64,000 nt of DNA from JADJNW01 sp964517175 (lineage in GTDB: Bacteria > Bacteroidota > Bacteroidia > Chitinophagales > Saprospiraceae). Each line of letters starts with the position of its first letter. Position 1 is the stretch's first letter. The notes beneath the pieces were generated by a model. It searched no databases. It worked only from the letters and a program-made list of their open reading frames with translations, and was not told the origin of the DNA. Shown here piece by piece: positions 16,486-24,400 of the stretch. A program made the position numbers and the translations under genes. The stretch lies in contig CAZFBU010000002.1 of assembly GCA_964517175.1 (NCBI GenBank), forward strand, positions 1-64,000. The letters run 5' to 3'.

Positions 16486-17574
16486 ATGCGAATTGTCATT
16501 CTTGCGCTTCTGAGTATTTGCCTATGGGCGTGCGGGAAAACCGGCTCCGAGTCAAAACCTATTGATAACGAGTCTGTTACAACATTCATAACCCATGTGG
16601 ACAACACCCGCTTGCGGGAAGCCGCCGGGCCGGACGCCGAAGTCATCAAAACATTACCCCGGGGCACGGAGTTGGTAGCGCTCGGCGAAGTCAGTGATTT
16701 TACCACCCAAATCACGCTGCGAGGCATTCCATTTGATGAGCCCTGGCTGCGCGTGCGCACCACCGATGGCAGCGAAGGCTGGGTATATGGGGGCGCCCTC
16801 CGCTTCCATATGGATGAAATATCAGAACTGACAACCCAGCTGATGGAAAGACGCCTGCAAACCCTCTTCGGCCAAACCCTGAGCACACGCATTCAAGCTT
16901 ATCGGCAAAGCTTACACGCTGCAACAACAGCAGAAGCGATCACCCTGGCATACCGCGAAGGTACTGCTCTGCGCGACACGCTGGTGCGCATCATGGAAAG
17001 AAAAATTGAAGTAAATAACCCGGAAGAATTGCCCGACCTGTTTTGGCTGAAACAAATGCTGCCGGGCTTCGAGACGCAATTGGTGGCAGAGGGTACCGCT
17101 TATTATTTGTTCTGGAATTATGTAACGCTGAGTGAAAAAGCAGCGACTACCAGCAGCAGCGAAGATGATGCCTTCATGGCGCTGCAAATCAGCCTTTTTC
17201 CGGATGACAGCATCGAGTATTTCTATCCAGCCTGGTTTCTGCAAACCTGGGACTACGGCGGCCATAGCCTTCTGGGGCGGGGCGTGCATTTCCGTACCTT
17301 GCAGAAAATAGACCAACTGCTCAAAAAAAGCGACCTGTTTGCCCCTGAATTGAACCGTCTGAAGACCCGCCTGGTCAACGATATGGTAGATCCACACGTT
17401 ACTTATTGGGAAGCAAAAGAAAAAATTCAGGCGGAGTTGGACACCATTCTCCAAACTGATTTTAATATTTTAACCCCTGCCGATAAAATTGCACTGCAGG
17501 AGCGTCGGCAGTTATTTGAAACCCCGGATGCCAATAACATTGAAATAAACCACCAATCCGGTATATACGATTAA
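16486..17574 (+). CDS. SH3-domain lipoprotein
   Basis: A 362-residue predicted lipoprotein: signal peptide MRIVILALLSICLWACG with a Cys at the lipobox position (the -2 Trp is atypical). A bacterial SH3 domain lies at about 30-95 (NTRLREAAGPDAEVIKTLPRG ... GWVYGGAL). The remaining helical region has no recognised family. The longer frame reaching back to 16438 starts inside the rpoD terminator, so I prefer the ATG at 16486; the ATG at 16474 is also possible. The gene is 11 bases upstream of the next membrane protein and probably in the same operon. Role in the envelope is inferred only. Confidence 0.75.
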   Translation: MRIVILALLSICLWACGKTGSESKPIDNESVTTFITHVDNTRLREAAGPDAEVIKTLPRGTELVALGEVSDFTTQITLRGIPFDEPWLRVRTTDGSEGWVYGGALRFHMDEISELTTQLMERRLQTLFGQTLSTRIQAYRQSLHAATTAEAITLAYREGTALRDTLVRIMERKIEVNNPEELPDLFWLKQMLPGFETQLVAEGTAYYLFWNYVTLSEKAATTSSSEDDAFMALQISLFPDDSIEYFYPAWFLQTWDYGGHSLLGRGVHFRTLQKIDQLLKKSDLFAPELNRLKTRLVNDMVDPHVTYWEAKEKIQAELDTILQTDFNILTPADKIALQERRQLFETPDANNIEINHQSGIYD

Positions 17575-17585
17575 ACAAAAAAAAC

Positions 17586-18257
17586 ATGATTCCATTCGCA
17601 TTCACTATGCTGGCGCTCGTTGTCGTTGGCTTCATTTTGCTGCTGCGCCTGTTGCCCCACATGAATCCGGGTGCCAAGCGCATCAAGCAGGACCTGCAGG
17701 AAATGCAAACAGAAATGAATGACTGGCTGAGCGAAGCGCTCGTTCCCATTCGCAAGGAAGAGCTGGAGCTTTTTTCCTTCAACCAAATGAACCGGCTGGT
17801 GAAAAAGCGCATCACGCTGCGAGCGCGGGGCGTTTTTACCACAATTTATAATGAGCCCGTGCTGGCATACGCCTACAAGCGCTACATCGGCGGCGGCAAG
17901 TACGCATTGCTCTACGCACGAACGGCAGAGCATCATTACGCCTACTGGATTAAAAACAAAGAAATTCAAATCCTGATTGACGGTCAATTGGTTGGTATGC
18001 TGCGCAATGACGGCGTGTTGTACAACGAACGCAAGCGCGCCATTGCCAGTATCAAACGTAATCAGGAAGAACTGGCCCCGGTTATTGTACATGATCGGGA
18101 AGTAGCCAGCGTCGTAAAAACGGATACCCCAAAAACAGGCTCGCTAAGCCCGCGTGCATTCCAGTTTGTGAAAAGCGACATTAACGAAGAGGAAGAAAAA
18201 TTGTTCCTGGCGCTTGCAACCCTGGAACTGGTTCGGGAGTCTGTTCCTAAAAAGTAA
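17586..18257 (+). CDS. membrane-anchored uncharacterised protein
   Basis: Not recognised. The 223 residues start with one transmembrane helix (FAFTMLALVVVGFILLLRLL, about 4-23), after which the protein is soluble and mixed alpha/beta, with a basic stretch in the middle (RLVKKRITLRARG) and an acidic C-terminal part. It sits 11 bases after the SH3 lipoprotein and 36 bases before the next secreted protein, so the three probably form one envelope-related operon. Confidence 0.7.
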   Translation: MIPFAFTMLALVVVGFILLLRLLPHMNPGAKRIKQDLQEMQTEMNDWLSEALVPIRKEELELFSFNQMNRLVKKRITLRARGVFTTIYNEPVLAYAYKRYIGGGKYALLYARTAEHHYAYWIKNKEIQILIDGQLVGMLRNDGVLYNERKRAIASIKRNQEELAPVIVHDREVASVVKTDTPKTGSLSPRAFQFVKSDINEEEEKLFLALATLELVRESVPKK

Positions 18258-18293
18258 GCATTGAGCATTTTGATGATTTTAAATGGTCGAATT

Positions 18294-18681
18294 ATGAAAA
18301 AAATATGGTTAGCGCTTGGCTTGTTTCTGATAAGCTTTCAATTTGTTGCTGCCCAAAGCGATGCGGAGCGCCTGCAGGAGCAAATGCAACGTATCCAGGA
18401 GCGAATGAATCAAATGATGCAGGAATTCAGTGAGGAATTTGGCGGCTCGTTTAATTTTGATACGACCATCGTGCGCCAGTTTGATTCGCGCGATTTCTTC
18501 GGCGAGGGCTTCCCGTTCGATACATCGTGGGTACAGGAATTCCGCTGGGANNNNNNNNNNNNNNNNNNNNNNNNNNNNNNNNNNNNNNNNNNNNNNNNNN
18601 NNNNNNNNNNNNNNNNNNNNNNNNNNNNNNNNNNNNNNNNNNNNNNNNNNTAAGAAAAAACGCAAGATCACGATTTTGTAA
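18294..18681 (+). CDS. small secreted uncharacterised protein (interrupted by assembly gap)
   Basis: Signal peptide MKKIWLALGLFLISFQFVAAQ followed by a Gln/Met/Glu-rich amphipathic helix (about 22-50) and a Phe/Asp/Gly-rich segment. The gap at 18551-18650 removes the middle. Beyond it, the frame reading KKKRKITIL then stop is a plausible basic C-terminus; it is offset by one frame from the N-terminal part, meaning the true gap is not 100 bases. Function unknown; last gene of the SH3-lipoprotein operon. Confidence 0.55.
18551..18650. other. assembly gap (100 N)
   Basis: Placeholder gap inside the small secreted-protein gene. The reading frames on either side differ, so the true length is not 100 (nor 100 plus a multiple of 3). 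Confidence 0.99.
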
Positions 18682-18786
18682 ACTCGTTAAATCTGATTTA
18701 CTTTGCAAATTCGCACTCGCCTGAACCTTTTCAGCCGGGCGCTGTTTCTAACGTGAATTTAGATTGCAGATCAGATTTTCTCGACT

Positions 18787-19197
18787 ATGAGTTTAGTAAA
18801 AAAGTTTAAGCTGATTATTTATCGCTTCCAGGAGCGCGGGCTGGAAATTTTCCTGGTGAATGACCCGGAAAACCTGGAAAACTGGAGTATTCCGGAAGGC
18901 CAACGAACGAAAGTTCGGTACGATGAAGGTCGCATGATCGAACTGGACCCCGTGCGGCAGGAGGACGGCGCAACGGAGGAGGCCTTTGCAGTGGAAGGTG
19001 ACTGGCACGACATTCCTTCGCTCAAGACGATGCTCTACGAAGATGCAATGCAACTGAAAGACAAAGTGAAGGATGTGGAGAAAGGCAGTTTTTTTGCCCT
19101 GAAGGAAGCGGTTAAAAAAGTCATGCCACACCAGTATGAATTTCTAAAAGAATTGAAGGATATATTGATTGACCGGAATTCTGTGAAGGATTTATAA
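18787..19197 (+). CDS. Nudix-like protein lacking the Nudix box
   Basis: 136 residues. The N-terminus (FKLIIYRFQERGLEIFLVND, then NWSIPEGQR) resembles the first strands of a Nudix hydrolase, where W-x-x-P-G-G/E-G precedes the catalytic box, but the expected REUXEEXGU helix is absent. The protein is therefore probably a catalytically dead Nudix-fold binding protein, if it is one at all. The C-terminal half is helical and charged. A terminator follows. Confidence in the gene is high and in the family is low. Confidence 0.6.
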   Translation: MSLVKKFKLIIYRFQERGLEIFLVNDPENLENWSIPEGQRTKVRYDEGRMIELDPVRQEDGATEEAFAVEGDWHDIPSLKTMLYEDAMQLKDKVKDVEKGSFFALKEAVKKVMPHQYEFLKELKDILIDRNSVKDL

Positions 19198-19218
19198 TCC
19201 ATCTCTCTGGAATTTCCG

Positions 19219-19260
19219 AAAGCCGTGTTGTATTCAAATTGCAGTACGGCTTTTGTTTTT
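19219..19260 (+). terminator. intrinsic terminator after the Nudix-like gene
   Basis: AAAGCCGT (19219-19226) pairs with ACGGCTTT (19246-19253), 19-base loop, then TGTTTTTTTT. It sits between convergent genes and has A-runs on the other side, so it may act in both directions. Confidence 0.65.
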
Positions 19261-19261
19261 T

Positions 19262-19996
19262 TTAACCAGGCTTCAAAAAAGTAGAATCCCGGTGTTCAAA
19301 TTGCAGGCTTTTGCAAAAAGCGAGGTAGTCTTTTACTGCTAATGTTGCCTGCTGTAACTGATCGAATAAGGCCGCTTTTTTCGCTTCGTCCAATTGGGCG
19401 AGCGCAATGGAGTCCGGTAATTCCGATTGTAAAAATTCCAGTGTAAGCAATTGTTTTTCTATGCTCAGTTGCGTTTTTTCAGGTTTGGGTGATTGGAGGT
19501 TTTCCTTTGCCACTGCAAAGTAGTGCATGGCTTCCCGAAGTTGCGCTTCGATCATCTCCAGGCGCGTGGGAAGCGGAGTTTCCGGTCTGGATAATGTCAC
19601 TTTCAGTTTGCCCCCCAGATTGTACAGAGCGGGGTCGTGTCGGAGCTGATCCAGAAATGCCAGCCGGGCGCTGACTTCCTGGCTGAGCGTTTGGTAAATA
19701 CCTCGATTTTTTGCGGTAAGCCGCTGTTGGTCGATACTTTCCAGTTTATTTTGAAACCCCGAATAATAAGTCTGCTCGGCCCGAAGTTGCTCTGGTTCGA
19801 TAATGGATAGGGTTCGCCCGCGTTCCTGCATAGGCGCGATGCTGTCCTGGTAGGTCCGCTCAATTTGTCGTTGCAGCCGTTTCAACGTTGTATTGGGGTT
19901 GTTGCGAAATGCCACGACCGCCGCTATTGCGCCCAGTCCAAGCATCAGCGCCAGAAGCACAAGCCGGAGTGTTTTGGAAAATTGCTGATCGTTCAT
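19262..19996 (-). CDS. single-pass membrane uncharacterised protein downstream of cmk
   Basis: Not recognised. 244 residues with one N-terminal transmembrane helix (LRLVLLALMLGLGAIAAVVAF, about 10-30) and a long, mostly helical, charged domain that would lie outside the cytoplasm. Its ATG overlaps the cmk stop by 4 bases (ATGA arrangement), showing translational coupling with cmk. The domain is rich in Gln, Leu and Arg and could form a coiled coil. Confidence 0.7.
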   Translation of the reverse strand: MNDQQFSKTLRLVLLALMLGLGAIAAVVAFRNNPNTTLKRLQRQIERTYQDSIAPMQERGRTLSIIEPEQLRAEQTYYSGFQNKLESIDQQRLTAKNRGIYQTLSQEVSARLAFLDQLRHDPALYNLGGKLKVTLSRPETPLPTRLEMIEAQLREAMHYFAVAKENLQSPKPEKTQLSIEKQLLTLEFLQSELPDSIALAQLDEAKKAALFDQLQQATLAVKDYLAFCKSLQFEHRDSTFLKPG

Positions 19997-20676
19997 GGTA
20001 TTCCTACACCGGTTTTAGCCCGCACAATCTGCATTGCCTCCGCTAACTGCTCCTCGGGAGTGAGATTTGTGTTGTCAATCTCCACGGCATTATCCGCTTT
20101 GCGCAGCGGGCTGGTGGCACGCGTAGAGTCGATGCGATCGCGATTGCGCAGGTTTTCCAGAATATCCTGAAAAGTAACTTCCGAGCCGCGCTTTTGCAGT
20201 TCCTGATAGCGGCGGCGGGCGCGTTCCTGCACATTGGCGGTGATAAAAATCTTAACTTCCGCATCCGGAAAAACGACCGTACCGATGTCGCGCCCATCCA
20301 TCACAATCCCTTTATCGGCTCCCATAGACTGCTGCTGCCGCACCATTTCCCGGCGCACTTCCGGAATGGCTGCCACCTGGCTTACGTACTGGGAAACGCG
20401 CATTTCCCGTATTTCTTTTTCGACGTCTTCATCATTCAGCAGCGTTCGGTTGCCATCGGGCGTTCGCTCGAAGTGGATATTGATTTTCAGGAGCGCTTGT
20501 TTTATCTTTTCCAGATCATCAACAGAAATATGATGTTTCAGAAAATAAAGCGTAACGGCGCGATACATTGCTCCGGAATCAACGTAAATGTAATGCAGCT
20601 TTTGCGCGAGCGATTTAGCAATGGTGCTTTTTCCTGAGGCAGACGGACCGTCTATGGCGATTACAACTTTTTTCAT
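19993..20676 (-). CDS. cmk: cytidylate kinase
   Basis: Phosphorylates CMP/dCMP with ATP. The 227-residue protein has the P-loop AIDGPSASGKSTIAKSLA at its N-terminus, the CMP-contact segment YVDSGAMYRAVTLYFL, the DGRDIGTVVFPDAEVKIF block (near 155) and the RDRIDSTRATSPL lid-side motif. A longer frame begins at 20694, but that would start upstream of the -7 box at 20681-20688, so the ATG at 20676 (MKKVVIAIDGP) is the better start. Confidence 0.95.
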   Translation of the reverse strand: MKKVVIAIDGPSASGKSTIAKSLAQKLHYIYVDSGAMYRAVTLYFLKHHISVDDLEKIKQALLKINIHFERTPDGNRTLLNDEDVEKEIREMRVSQYVSQVAAIPEVRREMVRQQQSMGADKGIVMDGRDIGTVVFPDAEVKIFITANVQERARRRYQELQKRGSEVTFQDILENLRNRDRIDSTRATSPLRKADNAVEIDNTNLTPEEQLAEAMQIVRAKTGVGIP

Positions 20677-20680
20677 GTGG

Positions 20681-20688
20681 CAAAGATA
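20681..20688 (-). promoter_or_regulatory. -7 box of cmk promoter
   Basis: TATCTTTG on the minus strand, exact consensus. It places the transcript start at or within a few bases of the ATG at 20676, implying a leaderless or nearly leaderless cmk mRNA. Confidence 0.45.
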
Positions 20689-20800
20689 AAGCATTAAACT
20701 AAGTAATGGGGCATTGTTATTTGTTAATTGTGGTGTCTCTTATAGCTTTGATAATCAGAATTTTGCGAATTTTTATATTAAAATAATAATACTTACCTGC

Positions 20801-22312
20801 TTACAAGCACTCGCACACCAATTCCCATAATTTCTCATAAGGAATAGCTTCAAATTCAGATATTTTACCCCGATAGAAAAAAGGGGTTGTTCGCAGGTTC
20901 CGCTCGTAGGTGGCGAAACGCTTGCTTTGTCCTGTCTTAAAATCAAATTTATACAGCAGATGCAATAACCGGGCAAAGACCAGCGCGCGCTTGTGACCGC
21001 CTTTCTTCAATTCGTAGCTCAGGAGTTGGCGCAATTGCTCCATCTTTCCGGGAACGCGCGGATGACTGCCCCGGATCAACCGGAAAAGCATTTGAAAAGT
21101 GATGCGATGGAGGGTAACGGTAGCGTGATTGGATGGATACGCCAAATTAGTGACCACAAATTCGCCTTCTTCAAAAAACATTTTCCGCTGCGGCGGAAGG
21201 AGTTCGGCGCTCAGAACACCTTTTTGCACCAGGTAATTCAGAAAAAATTCAATCAATTCCCATTTTTCCTGCCGAACGTCTTCCAGGCGATTGAAGGCAG
21301 GCGTACTGGCTAATCTCCGAAAAAGCCCCATCGCCTGCGTAAAATTTTCGGTATGCAGCAGCAGCAGCATTTGATATTCCTGCAAATCGAACCACGCCTC
21401 GCTGCCCTGTTCGTAGTACTTGGTCAGTATATTATTTATCAGGTTATTGCCCGCCTGAATCTGATGCAGGTGCAGGTAAACAAGCATCTCCTGATTGTAA
21501 AAAAAATGCTTTTCCCGTTCAGAAAAGTAATCGGCATGCCGCTGCAAATGCGCAACACCCTGCCGGGTTACTCGCAGCAACTCCTCATAATCGCCCACCA
21601 TCTTCAGGTTTAGCACCCAAACGCGAAACACATACGCCTCAATAACGGGCGTAGCCACTGACTGCGACAAACGAATGGACTGGTCAAGCCTATCCCGCAA
21701 TTCATCTGCATGCTTCTTTTTGAAGTGGGTTCTAACGTATGCAAAATAAGCCTGCTGGTATAATTCTTCTGCCTGCGTTTCTGCAGCAAGTACCGACGTA
21801 TAATGCTGAACGTGCGCATGATATTTCCCAAAGGCACTTTCGTCTTCGCGCAGTGCCGCATCTTCGCGCAACAAACGAGCCGACCGGACAATCATATCAG
21901 TCAGGTGAAATTTGAGCGCAATAGTCAGAATTTGCCGGGCTTGTATCATGGCAGCCTTTCGCGCCTGGTAGGCCATCATGATCTCTACCAGCGCCCACTC
22001 CTTATTGCAGGTAAAATGGGCACGCTCGTGATTGGAGGCAAGCGGAGCATTTACATTCAAAAAAAAGAGCGTGTTGAGCAATCGTCGGCGAAAGCGCGAC
22101 TTGAGTTTTCGATATTTTGTTTCATTGACATCCGCTTCTCCGTAGAGTAAGGCTACCGCCGTTTCATCCGTTTTAATCCGTTCGGTAATAAGCCCTTCGT
22201 AGAATCTGGAAAACAGACCTTCACTGTTTTTCAACATATTCTCATCGAGAATCTCAATCTTGGCGATTTTTTTCTTCGTTAATATTCTTGCTATGTCAAT
22301 CAGTTGCTTCAT
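20801..22312 (-). CDS. large helical uncharacterised protein
   Basis: Not recognised. 503 residues, no signal peptide or membrane segment, almost entirely alpha-helical with spacing reminiscent of degenerate TPR-like repeats (for example AYVFRVWVLNLKMVGDYEELL and FYNQEMLVYLHLHQIQAGNNL). The start MKQLIDIARILTKKKIAKIEIL at 22312 is preferred over the upstream frame extension because AAAGG precedes it. The N-terminal region resembles a small conserved basic module. It may belong to a lineage-specific paralogous family; that is a guess from its style. It stands alone between cmk and the DUF2795 gene. Confidence 0.7.
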   Translation of the reverse strand: MKQLIDIARILTKKKIAKIEILDENMLKNSEGLFSRFYEGLITERIKTDETAVALLYGEADVNETKYRKLKSRFRRRLLNTLFFLNVNAPLASNHERAHFTCNKEWALVEIMMAYQARKAAMIQARQILTIALKFHLTDMIVRSARLLREDAALREDESAFGKYHAHVQHYTSVLAAETQAEELYQQAYFAYVRTHFKKKHADELRDRLDQSIRLSQSVATPVIEAYVFRVWVLNLKMVGDYEELLRVTRQGVAHLQRHADYFSEREKHFFYNQEMLVYLHLHQIQAGNNLINNILTKYYEQGSEAWFDLQEYQMLLLLHTENFTQAMGLFRRLASTPAFNRLEDVRQEKWELIEFFLNYLVQKGVLSAELLPPQRKMFFEEGEFVVTNLAYPSNHATVTLHRITFQMLFRLIRGSHPRVPGKMEQLRQLLSYELKKGGHKRALVFARLLHLLYKFDFKTGQSKRFATYERNLRTTPFFYRGKISEFEAIPYEKLWELVCECL

Positions 22313-22435
22313 CCTTTGCTCATTTAAATTGTGCCGGTTTGCAAATACCAAATCAAAAAACGGATTGATAGCGTATAGATAGGCGCAGCATTTGGCTTAT
22401 CAACGAAAATACTGCAGTGCACCAACAGATTTTAT

Positions 22436-22487
22436 CAAAAAAATAAAAAAGGTTCCACAAATCCGAAAAAATTGTGAAACCTTTTTT
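22436..22487 (-). terminator. intrinsic terminator downstream of the DUF2795 gene
   Basis: AAAAAAGGTT (22445-22454) pairs with AACCTTTTTT (22478-22487), continued inside by CACAA/TTGTG past one mismatch; T/A runs on both sides make it usable in either direction. Confidence 0.7.
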
Positions 22488-22556
22488 GATAAATAATGAA
22501 TTGCGGCAAGACGCCCGGGAGTGAGCAGCGCCGTGTTTTCTTCGCGGCGCTACCGG

Positions 22557-22778
22557 CTAGTATTCGTCTTCATTGAACAGGAAGTCATCTTTGCGCGGAT
22601 AATCCGGCCAGATATCTTCGATGCTCTCATACATTTCTCCTTCATCTTCCATTGCCTGAAGATTTTCAATTACCTCCAATGGCGCTCCCGACCGAATCGC
22701 ATAATCAATCAGCTCATCGCGGGAAGCTGGCCAGGGGGCATCTTCGAGATGGTGTGCAAGCTCTAATGTCCAGTACAT
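22557..22778 (-). CDS. DUF2795 domain protein
   Basis: A 73-residue acidic protein: MYWTLELAHHLEDAPWPASR, then ELIDYAIRSGAPLEVIENLQ and the acidic tail YESIEDIWPDYPRKDDF. The DUF2795 core (helix-turn-helix-like, PAS..ELIDYA..xGAPxEVxExL) fills nearly the whole protein. Function is unknown; strong conservation across Bacteroidota suggests a basic role. It has its own consensus promoter and a long leader of about 105 bases. Confidence 0.85.
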   Translation of the reverse strand: MYWTLELAHHLEDAPWPASRDELIDYAIRSGAPLEVIENLQAMEDEGEMYESIEDIWPDYPRKDDFLFNEDEY

Positions 22779-22889
22779 ATAAAATCAGCGTTTGTATTTA
22801 TCCAATGATTAGAAAAATCATTTCTTAATAATGACAAAAACGAACAAAAATTGTATCAAAAAAAGGCAGACATCCCTAATTTTTGTCGG

Positions 22890-22920
22890 CAAAAGTAAAA
22901 AACTTGTTGAATTAAGCAAA
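22890..22920 (-). promoter_or_regulatory. consensus promoter of the DUF2795 gene
   Basis: Minus strand: TTTG (22917-22920), exactly 19 bases, TACTTTTG (22890-22897). Both boxes match the Bacteroidota consensus without mismatch. Confidence 0.7.
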
Positions 22921-23025
22921 TAGTAAAATAAATATTCAAAAAAAAATTGACAATTTTCGGATTATCCCGGTCGTCAAGGCAACATTTGACCAGCAGCAAA
23001 TGTACCCTAAAAAACTGAAAACAAA

Positions 23026-24204
23026 TCACTTATAAGTGGTTACGATCTCAAATTCCTCGTTCTGATACGCTATTGGAAATACGCCAATTTCTGACGAATT
23101 GACAGGTCCGGTCGGATCGCAAATATAGTAGCCCTTCCCTTCGTATTGAATAACCGCACCGGGCAGGTCTTCGTTCAGTTGCACAGCAACCGTCAAGTGG
23201 TTGGGAAATGCCACGACGATCATCGGCAAATCGAGCAGTGCTTTTACCATCCCGAAAAACAATGCAGCGCGATCTTCACAATCGGAATAAGGATAAAAAA
23301 ACACTTCGTCGGGTATCATCGGCTTGCTGCGCCCGAAGAACACCTTATCTTCTTTATACTCAAAGCCCGAACGCGTAAAAGCCAGCAAAAGTTCCAGCGC
23401 CTGGCGCTTCGTTTTTCCCGCCGTCATTCGCCGAAACGAAGGCAGCAGAGATGCTTCGAGGATTTTGGAAAAAGGCAGTTCCAGGTATTTTCGCTCGGCG
23501 ATCAGCGGATAGTGCTCCATTACGTCCACGAGCGTCCGATCGTATTGAACATTCAGTTGAAAAACAGAGTCCAGGTAGGGAAAATGAACGGTAGCTGTTG
23601 CCGTATCGGTTCGGAGTTTTGGCAGCGCCGTCAGATAAAAGCCAAATGCGTTACCGTCAGGCGTCGGGTCGAAATTCAGCAAATACAGCGCCGCCAGCGC
23701 AGGTGTTGCGCCTGCAAGGCTGTTGGTCAGATTGACAAAACGCTCGCCTCTATCTTCGATCATTGGTATTTCAAAGACCTCATCCTCCGAAAGAACGTAA
23801 AGAAAAACCTGTTCATCAAGATAAGCAACTCTGGTTTTGAATGTCATTTTGGACAAAAAAAACCACGCCGCCAGTTCGCGTTCGGCAGCGCTTTTCTCCT
23901 TCATGATCGTTTCGAGGCCCTCGTGCAACAGTTGATACAGCAGCCAGTCATTGAGTGCGAGCGCATGTTTGGCTGCCAGCAGGTCATTCAGAAGCGGCTG
24001 GTAGGGCGTTCGCTCAAGTTGCCGGTAGTAGCTGGCAATGCCACTTTCGTTAATGCCAGTGCAACTCGGCTTCAGCATGGCATCGTTGTAACGGAGTTCT
24101 ACCGTTTCGGAGTAAAAAGAAACGGCAATGCGGGCGTCCGCAACCGCATACGCCAGAGCATGAGCCAGGAAAACCAATTGGACGGTTGCAATTATTCTTT
24201 TCAT
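23026..24204 (-). CDS. secreted transglutaminase-like protein
   Basis: 392 residues with signal peptide (MKRIIATVQLVFLAHALAYA). The C-terminal third holds a transglutaminase-like cysteine-protease triad in order: Cys in YSDCEDRAALFFGMV (about 308-322), His in FPNHLTVAVQL (about 338), Asp in YICDPTGPVN (about 365). The preceding 250 residues have no known family. Such proteins act on peptides or are inactive relatives; activity is plausible as all three residues are present. Predicted location is periplasm or outer membrane. Confidence 0.75.
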   Translation of the reverse strand: MKRIIATVQLVFLAHALAYAVADARIAVSFYSETVELRYNDAMLKPSCTGINESGIASYYRQLERTPYQPLLNDLLAAKHALALNDWLLYQLLHEGLETIMKEKSAAERELAAWFFLSKMTFKTRVAYLDEQVFLYVLSEDEVFEIPMIEDRGERFVNLTNSLAGATPALAALYLLNFDPTPDGNAFGFYLTALPKLRTDTATATVHFPYLDSVFQLNVQYDRTLVDVMEHYPLIAERKYLELPFSKILEASLLPSFRRMTAGKTKRQALELLLAFTRSGFEYKEDKVFFGRSKPMIPDEVFFYPYSDCEDRAALFFGMVKALLDLPMIVVAFPNHLTVAVQLNEDLPGAVIQYEGKGYYICDPTGPVNSSEIGVFPIAYQNEEFEIVTTYK

Positions 24205-24245
24205 GCGTTTTTTGAATAACTAGCCAAATTAACAAAATTTGTAGG

Positions 24246-24400
24246 CAAGCCCAGCCCTCAGGAACATCTCCACTGTTAAAAGAGGTGGTTTTCTAAATTT
24301 AAACAAAGTGAGCTATGTGCTCGGGTGGTTTGAAAAATACCGTACGCAACCCTAGCCGGGAAAGTCGTCGGGTGTCATTTTGTCGCCTGGCGACTTTTTT
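24246..24400 (+). ncRNA. candidate small RNA of unknown family
   Basis: A strong plus-strand terminator (24361-24400) has no plus-strand gene upstream for about 5 kb. Upstream, TTTG (24211-24214), 19 bases and AAAATTTG (24234-24241, one mismatch to TAnnTTTG) give a promoter, predicting a transcript of about 155 bases. Inside, GAGC/GCTC (around 24310-24325) and GGGT-GGT/ACC-ACCC (around 24327-24356) can form hairpins. No ORF longer than a few codons was seen. I do not recognise 6S, SRP, tmRNA or a riboswitch class in it. Confidence 0.4.
24361..24400 (+). terminator. plus-strand intrinsic terminator with no upstream gene
   Basis: AAAGTCGTCGGGTG (24361-24374) pairs with CGCCTGGCGACTTT (24384-24397) over 14 positions, three of them G-U only if the plus strand is transcribed, then a T-run. 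On the minus strand the same positions would be A-C mismatches and no U-run follows, so the direction is plus, opposite to the flanking genes. Confidence 0.65.

Noticed and set aside
23146..24219. Open frame of 357 codons on the plus strand
   Set aside because: Antisense to the transglutaminase-like gene, whose signal peptide and triad are convincing.
24246..24400. 6S RNA or SRP RNA identity for the small RNA candidate
   Set aside because: The SRP tetraloop consensus is absent and no long closing stem typical of 6S could be drawn.
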